A stretch of 64,000 nt of DNA, taken from contig NZ_CP059676.1 of NCBI RefSeq assembly GCF_014069875.1, forward strand, positions 744,001 through 808,000. The letters run 5' to 3'. How positions within the stretch are numbered: the stretch's first letter is position 1; each line of letters begins with the position of its first letter. Under the pieces are notes generated by a model. The model was given only the letters and a program-made list of their open reading frames with translations, did no database searches and was not told the DNA's origin. Positions 1 to 6,853 of the stretch are shown here, in pieces. Source of the stretch: Flaviflexus equikiangi. Lineage in GTDB: Bacteria; Actinomycetota; Actinomycetes; Actinomycetales; Actinomycetaceae. The position numbers and the translations under genes were made by a program.

Positions 1-1939
1 CGTCATTGTCGACATCTTCGATATCGAACACGGTCGTTTCGAGACCGATCGCGGGGGTGCGTTCCCGCAGGGAGACATGGTCGTTGACGACGTCGAGAAG
101 AACGCGCTCGAGATTGTTGCCGCTCACATCTTCCAGAGCCCACGTCGAGGTCGGCAGGAAGAATCCATCTTCGATCTCTGCCTCGGTCACCGTGTGATAA
201 GGGGTGGTGCAGTTGTAGGCATCCCCAGCCTTGAGGTTGCGCCAACGGCAGTTCCCTGCAGCTTCGGGGATAAAGGGCTGGAAGTCGCCCGCGACCGGAT
301 AGATCGTCTGCGAGACGTTCGACCGAGAGGTGACACGGAAGTGGTAGTTCATCCGCTCACCGGCCACGTAGGGTTTGGTCACGACGTCTCGAGACGCATC
401 TGCGGGTGCGCCGGTGATGCGGGCGCCGAGTGTCGGTGCCGCGCCCTCGAGCACGCGAACGGTTGCGTCGCCGCGCAGCGAGTAGTCGCCCGCTTCGATC
501 TTGACATCGCCGTAGGCGGTCGAGTTGGCTCCCGCGATCACGGGAACGGTGACGGGGATGAGGAGTTCGGTCGATTCTCCGGGCGCGAGGGCTGGTGTTT
601 CGACCGTGCCTGCTTCCCACTCGCCCTGCATGGTGACCGTTGCGGTACCCGCGGGGAGCGGCTCGGAATCGTTGTTCGTCAGCGTGAACGTGAAGTCCAC
701 GGTGTCGCCGGCATCGGCCTCGACAACATCGCCATCGAAGTCGGCGCAGAACGGCTTCAGCCATTCGTCGTCGAAGGAACCGTAGATCTGCTCAGAATTG
801 GCTCCTTCGTAGAACACCCCGTACGTTCCATCGTCGAGTGCGACGAGGTCGGAGTAGGAGTGGGCTCCGGGAGCGTATGTCTTGACGACGGGCCATGTCT
901 CACCGTTATCGCACGAGTATCGGATCGAGCCGTTCGAGCGCGAGGTCGCTGCCGAGTTCGAGAACAGCAGCTCCTGTGCTTCGCGGGTGCCCTCGGCCGC
1001 GTCGGGGTTCTTCTGGATGATCGACGCGTTGTTGCGCGGGTCGACGAGAGTCCGATCCAGCTCGGGATCCGACCACGTCTCACCACCGTTCGTCGAGTAG
1101 GAGACCCACCGCGCGGTGTGTGTGTTGTGGGCGCGAGAGTTCATCATGAGTGTGCCGTCGGACAGCTCGACGACCTTGTTCTCGTCCATGAGGGTCCCGA
1201 CAGGCTCTCCCATCTGCCACGTCTCGCCGTGATCGTCGGAGTAGACGGAGTAGGCGCTGACCGCACCGCTCTGGAGACGCCCGACGTACTGCTGGACGAG
1301 GCGGCCCGCGTACTCGCCACGGGTGATCTGAATACCGTGTCCGGACGTGGCGAAGGCCGCGATGACGTTGTCAGGCTTGGCAACGGACGTGACGGAGCGG
1401 TGCTCCCACGTGACGCCGTTGTCTTTCGAGACAGCGACCCAGGCGCTCATGACCCGCCGGTCCTCGTCATCGCTTCCGATGGCGCTGTTCCAGAAACCGG
1501 TGTCCTTCGAATAGACATGGAAGTTGAACAGCGTGTTGGTCTCAGCGTCGTAGACGTACGACGGGTCGGAGTAGCCCTTGATCGGGGCGTCCGTCTTGCC
1601 CTGGGAGACGACGGTGGTCTCACCCCAGGTCTTGCCGCCGTCAGTGGAGCGTCGCTGCAGGATCGAGTTGGGGCCCGGCGAGTCGGTGCCAGTCGGCCGC
1701 CCGTCGTACGACAGGAGGATATCTCCGTTGTTGAGCTGGATCACGGCGGGAATGCGATAGTTCGGGAAAGCTCCATCACCGCCGAGTGCGATTCGTTGAG
1801 TGGTGAATTCTCCGGTGTCTCCGTCGTTTGGTTGAGCAGTTGCGGGAACCGCGGCAAGGGTTGAAGCAACGAGAGCGAATCCGGCAGTGATGCCGAATGT
1901 CTTCCGTCGCCACGACCCTGTCGTGTTGTCGTGTCCCAC
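1..1939 (-). CDS. Secreted exo-alpha-sialidase (GH33), partial at the window edge
   Basis: A secreted neuraminidase that would release terminal sialic acid from host glycans. The GTG at 1939 is preceded by AGGAGG five bases upstream, and the frame stays open to base 1 (646 codons seen; the C-terminus lies outside). An Arg-rich N-terminus followed by a hydrophobic stretch ending near residue 35 (AVPATAQ) is a signal peptide. The catalytic domain has YRIP (Arg62), five Asp-box-like repeats near residues 98, 171, 234, 282 and 343 (for example STDGGKTW and SDDHGETW), Glu258, Arg340 and Tyr362. Spacing matches the known GH33 Arg/Glu/Tyr set. Residues after about 400 look like beta-sandwich modules of the NEW3 type. 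The family is sure; secretion versus wall anchoring cannot be decided without the missing C-terminus. Confidence 0.93.
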   Translation of the reverse strand, partial: MGHDNTTGSWRRKTFGITAGFALVASTLAAVPATAQPNDGDTGEFTTQRIALGGDGAFPNYRIPAVIQLNNGDILLSYDGRPTGTDSPGPNSILQRRSTDGGKTWGETTVVSQGKTDAPIKGYSDPSYVYDAETNTLFNFHVYSKDTGFWNSAIGSDDEDRRVMSAWVAVSKDNGVTWEHRSVTSVAKPDNVIAAFATSGHGIQITRGEYAGRLVQQYVGRLQSGAVSAYSVYSDDHGETWQMGEPVGTLMDENKVVELSDGTLMMNSRAHNTHTARWVSYSTNGGETWSDPELDRTLVDPRNNASIIQKNPDAAEGTREAQELLFSNSAATSRSNGSIRYSCDNGETWPVVKTYAPGAHSYSDLVALDDGTYGVFYEGANSEQIYGSFDDEWLKPFCADFDGDVVEADAGDTVDFTFTLTNNDSEPLPAGTATVTMQGEWEAGTVETPALAPGESTELLIPVTVPVIAGANSTAYGDVKIEAGDYSLRGDATVRVLEGAAPTLGARITGAPADASRDVVTKPYVAGERMNYHFRVTSRSNVSQTIYPVAGDFQPFIPEAAGNCRWRNLKAGDAYNCTTPYHTVTEAEIEDGFFLPTSTWALEDVSGNNLERVLLDVVNDHVSLRERTPAIGLETTVFDIEDVDND

Positions 1940-1991
1940 TGGTACCTCCTTGTAGAAGCGGGTGGCCAGTACCGGCACATGCCAATACTTC

Positions 1992-2006
1992 AGATGTCAG
2001 ACATCT
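1992..2006. promoter_or_regulatory. Perfect palindromic operator upstream of the sialidase gene
   Basis: AGATGTC-A-GACATCT, a perfect 7+1+7 inverted repeat. It starts seven bases downstream of the predicted -10 box of the sialidase promoter, so it covers about +2 to +16 of the transcript. That position fits a repressor, for example a GntR-type regulator that responds to sialic acid metabolism. The regulator itself is not in this window. Confidence 0.6.
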
Positions 2007-2013
2007 CCCGTGT

Positions 2014-2042
2014 ACTGTAGTTGGCTCCGTCACTGTGATCAA
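2014..2042 (-). promoter_or_regulatory. Sialidase promoter
   Basis: On the minus strand there is a -35 TTGATC (2042-2037), a 17-base spacer and a -10 TACAGT (2019-2014). The predicted transcription start is near 2007, leaving a roughly 68-base leader that contains the palindrome at 1992-2006 and the AGGAGG ribosome binding site at 1945-1950. Confidence 0.6.
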
Positions 2043-2166
2043 GCGCATGCGCGAATGCGTCATCTGTGATGAAAGGACAGTTCGAATAAGATGACTGTAG
2101 ATATAGTGTGTGGCCGATTCGTTCGCTGTGGCGTCATTTGGTGACGTCCAGGGATCCGGTTGAGGG

Positions 2167-2195
2167 CAAAGAAAAGCGCGGGCATCAGCCCGCGC
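2167..2195 (-). terminator. Rho-independent terminator after the GNAT gene
   Basis: GCGCGGGC-TGAT-GCCCGCGC (8-bp perfect GC stem) followed on the minus strand by TTTTCTTT. It lies 16 bases after the acetyltransferase stop codon and separates it from the sialidase transcript. Confidence 0.9.
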
Positions 2196-2211
2196 CTCAT
2201 CATGTGGTGGA

Positions 2212-2796
2212 CTAGACCGATTCCGGCTCGGCATCGCCCATGATCGTGTACCAGCACTGTTCTGTCACGCGCTCGGCCCCGAGTTCGAGACTGCGTTGGA
2301 TGCCTCGCGGCGCGAAGCCCGCACTGTCGAAGAACCGAGTCTTGGCCTCGTCGCCGACAACGATCCACACCTGCATCTCCGCCACGCGGTCCTGTTCGGC
2401 CTGGTCGGCAATCGCGGCCAGCATGCGCGAGCCGTGTCCCTTCCGGCCGTGGCGCGGCGGCACCTCGAGGGCGAGAATCTCCAGGATCCCGGTGCTGTCA
2501 TCCGCTTCGCCTGCCAGGGCCTGATCGGCCGGTGCCATGGCAGCGAATCCGACGATCGCGGCTCCCTCGACGGCAGTGAGGATGCGGTACGCGGGGGAGG
2601 GAGGTGCCGTGACGGACTCGGACCAGTTCTTGGCGAGATTGTCTCCGGTCACGTGCTGGGCGACGTCTGCGGGCAGGGCATGTCCGAGAGCAGCCTCGAG
2701 AGTGGAGGTCATCGTCGTTTCGTGAATCTCCCCGATCGTGGGCACGTCGGAGACGATCGCGGGGCGGACAAAAGAATCAGGTAGGGCTGAAGTCAC
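2212..2796 (-). CDS. GNAT family N-acetyltransferase
   Basis: A 194-residue acetyl-CoA-dependent acyltransferase of the GNAT fold. The acetyl-CoA binding signature is visible as RHGRKGHGSRML around residues 114-125, preceded by the beta4 strand ILEILALEVPP and followed by the FFDSAGF segment typical of motif B. The acceptor substrate cannot be told. The start is GTG at 2796: no Shine-Dalgarno is present, but TAGTGT ends exactly six bases upstream, so the message is probably leaderless. A strong terminator follows. It diverges from dapA with about 95 bases between them and has no evident operon partner. Confidence 0.85.
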   Translation of the reverse strand: MTSALPDSFVRPAIVSDVPTIGEIHETTMTSTLEAALGHALPADVAQHVTGDNLAKNWSESVTAPPSPAYRILTAVEGAAIVGFAAMAPADQALAGEADDSTGILEILALEVPPRHGRKGHGSRMLAAIADQAEQDRVAEMQVWIVVGDEAKTRFFDSAGFAPRGIQRSLELGAERVTEQCWYTIMGDAEPESV

Positions 2797-2808
2797 CCGC
2801 TAACACTA
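2797..2808 (-). promoter_or_regulatory. Leaderless -10 element of the GNAT gene
   Basis: TAGTGT at 2808-2803 on the minus strand, six bases before the GTG start. No convincing -35 or ribosome binding site. Confidence 0.5.
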
Positions 2809-2880
2809 TCTCGCCATGCAAGACCGGTCCACATAGTTGATATATCCGGATGGTCCCACCGGTGGATGGGTGGAAAGCGT

Positions 2881-2892
2881 TAGGGTGTGCTC
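2881..2892 (+). promoter_or_regulatory. Leaderless -10 element of dapA
   Basis: TAGGGT at 2881-2886 lies six bases upstream of ATG 2893. No Shine-Dalgarno precedes that ATG. Confidence 0.5.
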
Positions 2893-3792
2893 ATGGGTAG
2901 AACACCGTCACGTACTTTCGGCTCCGTTGGAGTGGCTATGGCAACGCCATTCGCCCCCGACGGCTCGCTCGACATTCCTGCAGCTCGTCAACTTGCTGCT
3001 CATCTGGTGGAAGAAGGAGCCGACTGCCTGATCCTGTCAGGCACCACCGGCGAATCGCCGACCACTCATCAGCCCGAGAAGGATGCACTCGTCAGGGAAG
3101 TCGTTGCCGAAATCGGTGACAGGGCGATGATCGTTGCGGGTGCCGGGTCGAACGACACCGCACACGGCGTTCGGATCGCCGCTGGGGCCGCCAAGTCGGG
3201 GGCGCAAGGCCTCCTCATCGTCTCCCCCTACTATTCGAAGCCTTCCCAGGAGGGCATCTATCAGCACATCTCGGCCATCGCCTCCGCGACCGATCTGCCG
3301 GTCATGGTCTATGACATTCCCGGCCGCACCGGCGTGAAGATCTCCGATGAGACATTCGACCGGTTGGCGGAGAACCCCCAGATCAAGGCGGTCAAGGATG
3401 CTGCCGGTGACCTGCCCCGCGGCATCGCCACCTCGCGGCGCACAGGCCTCGAGTTCTACTCGGGCGATGATGGCCTGAACCTGCCGTGGCTGACGATCGG
3501 CGCCTCCGGCATCGTTTCCGTCGTCGGCCACGTCGCTGCGCGCCGCTACCGTGCGATGGTCGACGCCGTCGACGCACACGATCTCGAGTCCGCCCAGCAG
3601 ATCGACAACGACCTGCATGTGCTCGTCGACGCGATCATGGGAGGCGGCCAGGGTGCCGTCATGGCGAAAGAAGCGCTCGCCATGCTCGGCGTGTTGCCCA
3701 GTCCGACGGTCCGCCTGCCACTCGTGGGAGCAAGCCAGGCAGAGCTCGATTCCCTGCGACGGGCGCTGACCCAGCGCGGATACCTGTCGTAG
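2893..3792 (+). CDS. dapA: 4-hydroxy-tetrahydrodipicolinate synthase
   Basis: Condenses pyruvate with aspartate semialdehyde in the first committed step of the lysine/diaminopimelate pathway in the cytosol. The 299-residue length is normal. Signature GTTGES is at residues 50-55, the proton-relay Tyr140 sits in VYDIPGRTG and the Schiff-base Lys168 in AVKDAAGD, so the enzyme should be active. ATG 2893 is preferred over the in-frame GTG at 2887 because a TAGGGT box lies six bases before the ATG. The gene is directly upstream of the RNase J gene, a common actinobacterial arrangement, but a hairpin separates the two. Its intact state contrasts with the degenerate dapF at 19.4 kb. Confidence 0.95.
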   Translation: MGRTPSRTFGSVGVAMATPFAPDGSLDIPAARQLAAHLVEEGADCLILSGTTGESPTTHQPEKDALVREVVAEIGDRAMIVAGAGSNDTAHGVRIAAGAAKSGAQGLLIVSPYYSKPSQEGIYQHISAIASATDLPVMVYDIPGRTGVKISDETFDRLAENPQIKAVKDAAGDLPRGIATSRRTGLEFYSGDDGLNLPWLTIGASGIVSVVGHVAARRYRAMVDAVDAHDLESAQQIDNDLHVLVDAIMGGGQGAVMAKEALAMLGVLPSPTVRLPLVGASQAELDSLRRALTQRGYLS

Positions 3793-3812
3793 GACCATGC
3801 ACCGTGACGTGG

Positions 3813-3835
3813 ACGGGGCCCCGGGTGGGCCCCGT
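3813..3835 (+). terminator. Hairpin between dapA and the RNase J gene
   Basis: ACGGGGCCC-CGGGT-GGGCCCCGT, a 9-bp perfect stem with a 5-base loop, 20 bases after the dapA stop. There is no T-run, so it may only partly terminate. Confidence 0.6.
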
Positions 3836-3902
3836 TCGTGCACCCGCCGGGTGATCATCAGCCCATCGAGCCCCGCGTCTGCCGAAATCGGCGCGATCGT
3901 GG

Positions 3903-3914
3903 GACAATGGCGGA
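3903..3914 (+). promoter_or_regulatory. Possible leaderless -10 element of the RNase J gene
   Basis: GACAAT at 3903-3908 ends six bases before GTG 3915. This is the weakest match of the leaderless set because the first base of the hexamer is G. Confidence 0.4.
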
Positions 3915-5600
3915 GTGAACTATGCTCAAACTGATCTGCGCAAACCTGCCCCTCTGAAGAAGAACTGCCTGAGGATTGTCGCTCTGGGTGGTCTCGGCGA
4001 GGTCGGTCGCAATATGACCGTGTTCGAGATCAACGGCAAGATCCTCATCGTCGACTGCGGCGTCCTCTTCCCCGAAGAGGCTCAGCCCGGTGTCGACCTC
4101 ATCCTGCCCGACTTCGAGTACATCGAGGATCGTCTCGATGATGTTGTGGGGATCGTCCTCACCCACGGGCACGAGGACCATATCGGTGCGGTTCCCTATC
4201 TGCTCCGCCTGAAGAACGATATCCCGATCATCGGCTCCCAGCTGACGCTGGCCTTTATCGAGGCGAAGCTGCAAGAGCACCGCATCAGCCCCTACACCCT
4301 TCAGGTGACGGAGGGCGACATCGAGACGTTCGGTCCGTTCGAGCTCGAGTTCGTCGCGGTCAACCACTCCATCCCCGATGCTCTGGCAGCCATGATTCGG
4401 ACCGTTGCCGGAAACGTCCTCATCACGGGCGATTTCAAGATGGACCAGCTGCCCCTCGATCGCCGCATTACCGACCTGCGATCCTTCGCTCGTTTCGGCG
4501 AAGAAGGAGTCGACCTGTTCATGGTCGACTCGACGAATGCTGAAGTTCCGGGCTTCACAACGTCCGAAGTTGAGATCGGCCCCGTCCTCACGCAGGCGTT
4601 CTCCCGCGTGACGGGGCAGATCGTCGTGGCCTCGTTCGCCTCTCACGTGCACCGCGTCCAACAGATCCTCGATGCTGCGGCCGCGAACAACCGCGTCGTC
4701 GCTTTCGTCGGCCGCTCGATGGTCCGCAACATGGGCATCGCAGCCGATCTCGGATACCTCGATGTTCCCGATGGTGTGCTCGTCGACCTGAAGAAGATGA
4801 ACGACTATCCGGAATCGAAGCGCGTCTACATGTCGACCGGTTCCCAGGGCGAGCCGATGGCGGTCCTGTCTCGGATCGCGAACGAAAACCATCAGAGCAT
4901 CTCGGTCGGCCCCGGCGACACCGTGATCTTCGCTTCCTCGCTGATTCCCGGCAACGAGAACTCGGTGTTCAAGCTCATCAACGGGCTCATGCGACTCGGC
5001 GCGAAGGTCATCCATCAGGCCAATGCCCGCGTCCACGTCTCCGGCCACGCGTCAGCCGGTGAACTGCTCTACTGCTACAACATCGTCCAGCCCTCCGCAG
5101 TCATGCCCATCCATGGCGAGATCCGCCATCTCGTCGCGAACGGCGCCCTGGCCGTCAAGACCGGCGTCCCCGCAGAGAACATCATGCTCGCCGAAGACGG
5201 CTCCGTCATCGACATCGTCGATGGTCAAGCCGCTATCGTCGGCACAGTGCCCTGCGGCTATGTCTATGTCGACGGCTCCTCCGTCGGCGACATCACCGAG
5301 GCCGAACTCAAGGACAGGAGAATCCTCTCCGAAGAGGGCTTCGTCGCGATCTTCGCAGTCGTGGACACGGCCGCGAAGGAGATCGTCTCCGGGCCGCACG
5401 TCCAGGCTCGTGCCATGGCAGAGGACGATGAAGTCTTCGAGAAGGTTCTCCCCGAACTGACGAAGGCCCTCCAGGATGGTCTCGACAACGGCGACGACAC
5501 GTATCAGATGCAGCAGGCGATGAGGCGCTCGATCGGCAGGTGGGTCTCCCGCAGGCTCCGCCGCAGGCCGATGATCGTCCCGACCGTCATCGAGGTCTGA
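3915..5600 (+). CDS. rnj: Ribonuclease J
   Basis: A 561-residue metallo-beta-lactamase/beta-CASP ribonuclease with 5'-3' exonuclease and endonuclease activity in RNA processing and decay. The zinc site HGHEDH is at residues 84-89. Later family features are VNHSIPD, the metal-binding Asp of ITGDFKMDQ, and the beta-CASP segment ending in HVSGHAS. Length matches bacterial RNase J. The chosen GTG start lacks a ribosome binding site; the closest promoter-like hexamer ends six bases upstream. The N-terminus begins a few residues before the conserved RIVALGGLGEVGRN, as in actinobacterial homologues. A strong hairpin follows the gene. Confidence 0.95.
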   Translation: MNYAQTDLRKPAPLKKNCLRIVALGGLGEVGRNMTVFEINGKILIVDCGVLFPEEAQPGVDLILPDFEYIEDRLDDVVGIVLTHGHEDHIGAVPYLLRLKNDIPIIGSQLTLAFIEAKLQEHRISPYTLQVTEGDIETFGPFELEFVAVNHSIPDALAAMIRTVAGNVLITGDFKMDQLPLDRRITDLRSFARFGEEGVDLFMVDSTNAEVPGFTTSEVEIGPVLTQAFSRVTGQIVVASFASHVHRVQQILDAAAANNRVVAFVGRSMVRNMGIAADLGYLDVPDGVLVDLKKMNDYPESKRVYMSTGSQGEPMAVLSRIANENHQSISVGPGDTVIFASSLIPGNENSVFKLINGLMRLGAKVIHQANARVHVSGHASAGELLYCYNIVQPSAVMPIHGEIRHLVANGALAVKTGVPAENIMLAEDGSVIDIVDGQAAIVGTVPCGYVYVDGSSVGDITEAELKDRRILSEEGFVAIFAVVDTAAKEIVSGPHVQARAMAEDDEVFEKVLPELTKALQDGLDNGDDTYQMQQAMRRSIGRWVSRRLRRRPMIVPTVIEV

Positions 5601-5604
5601 CCAC

Positions 5605-5638
5605 GAGAATGGGCCACCCGCGAGGGCGGCCCATTCTC
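5605..5638 (+). terminator. Terminator after the RNase J gene
   Basis: GAGAATGGGCC (5605-5615) pairs perfectly over 11 bp with GGCCCATTCTC (5628-5638), starting four bases after the stop codon. Confidence 0.8.
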
Positions 5639-5736
5639 ATCTCCAACTGACATCCGTGCTCCCGGGATCTTAGGATGAGAGGAAGCCGCCCGGCTGCGCA
5701 ACGACGCGCGGCGGCGGCGCGAAGAAGGGAGCTGCC

Positions 5737-6747
5737 ATGACGCAATTCGTCGGTGTGAAAGACATGACTCGATGGATCACGAGGGATGGTGCACCAGCGA
5801 TTATTCGGCAAATCGCGTCGGTCATCGAAAACGATCTCGCACGGTGGGAATCATTCGACAAGATTCCCCGGGTCGCGTCACACACACCCGGCGGCGTCAT
5901 CGAGCTCATGCCGATCTCCGATAACGACGACTATTCCTTCAAATACGTCAACGGTCATCCCACGAACCCGGCACGGGGCTTCCAAACCGTCGTCGCCTTC
6001 GGCGTCCTCTCCGACGTCGCCACCGGCTACCCGGTCTTCATGTCCGAGATGACACTCCTGACAGCCCTGCGCACCGCCGCCATGTCAGCCGTCGCAGCGC
6101 AGCATCTCGCGCCCGCCGGCGCCATCCGCATGGCGATGATCGGAGCCGGATCCCAGGCCGAGTTCCAGGCCCTCGGGATGAGGGAGCTCGTTGGAATCCA
6201 GGAACTCTTCATCTACGACACTGATGCTCGGGCGGTGAAGAAGCTCCGCAACAACCTCGAACCGCTCGGGTTCCGCATCAAGGACGCGGACTCCGTCGAG
6301 GATGCTCTCGAGGGAGCCGACATCATCACGACGTGCACGGCAGACAAGCAGCGTGCCCACGTCCTGACGACAGCACAGGTCGGTCCCGGCGTCCACATCA
6401 ACGCGATCGGAGGGGACTGCCCTGGAAAGACGGAGCTCGACGCCGATATCCTCCACAGGTCGCGAGTCTTCGTCGAGTTCGAGGAACAGACCCGCATCGA
6501 AGGCGAGCTCCAGCAGGTTCCGCACGACTTCCCTGTGACGGAGCTCTGGGAGGTTGTGACAGGCAGGGCGCACGGCCGGCGATCTGGAGACGAGATCACC
6601 GTCTTCGACTCGGTCGGATTCGCACTCGCGGACTTCTGCGCACTCAAAGTGTGCCGCGAGGCGACTGCGGGAACCGATCTTCAGGTCGACATCGACCTGG
6701 TCGCAGAACCCGCGGACCCGAAGGATCTCTACTCTCTCCTCTCCTGA
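5737..6747 (+). CDS. Ornithine cyclodeaminase family protein
   Basis: A 336-residue member of the ornithine cyclodeaminase/mu-crystallin family, which uses NAD(H) as tightly bound cofactor. In the ornithine enzyme it converts L-ornithine to L-proline and ammonia. The substrate-side signature KYVNGHPTNP starts at Lys69, RTAAMSA follows at about residues 112-118, and the Rossmann motif GAGSQAE begins at 136. A conserved Asp lies in the FDSVGFALAD segment. Full-length with a good ribosome binding site (AAGGGAG) before ATG 5737. Related subfamilies act on lysine or 2,3-diaminopropionate intermediates, so the exact substrate is inferred. It sits between rnj and ftsK, which are usually close neighbours, and so looks like a lineage-specific insertion. 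Confidence 0.85.
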   Translation: MTQFVGVKDMTRWITRDGAPAIIRQIASVIENDLARWESFDKIPRVASHTPGGVIELMPISDNDDYSFKYVNGHPTNPARGFQTVVAFGVLSDVATGYPVFMSEMTLLTALRTAAMSAVAAQHLAPAGAIRMAMIGAGSQAEFQALGMRELVGIQELFIYDTDARAVKKLRNNLEPLGFRIKDADSVEDALEGADIITTCTADKQRAHVLTTAQVGPGVHINAIGGDCPGKTELDADILHRSRVFVEFEEQTRIEGELQQVPHDFPVTELWEVVTGRAHGRRSGDEITVFDSVGFALADFCALKVCREATAGTDLQVDIDLVAEPADPKDLYSLLS

Positions 6748-6840
6748 CACGCGCAGCCCGCGGGCCCTTCCGCAGACGTGAGATTGTCCGCTGCGGGAGC
6801 GTCTTCGGCGCGTGGGTAGGAAACTAGCTGGTGGGGGAAC

Positions 6841-6853
6841 TATTCTCGAAGGT
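6841..6853 (+). promoter_or_regulatory. Leaderless -10 element of ftsK
   Basis: TATTCT at 6841-6846 followed by seven bases and GTG 6854. This promoter geometry is the reason for choosing 6854 over the upstream in-frame GTG at 6812. Confidence 0.5.

Noticed and set aside
77-1864. A 595-codon open frame on the plus strand
   Set aside because: It is the antisense shadow of the sialidase gene, which has a signal peptide, Asp boxes, catalytic residues and a ribosome binding site on the minus strand.
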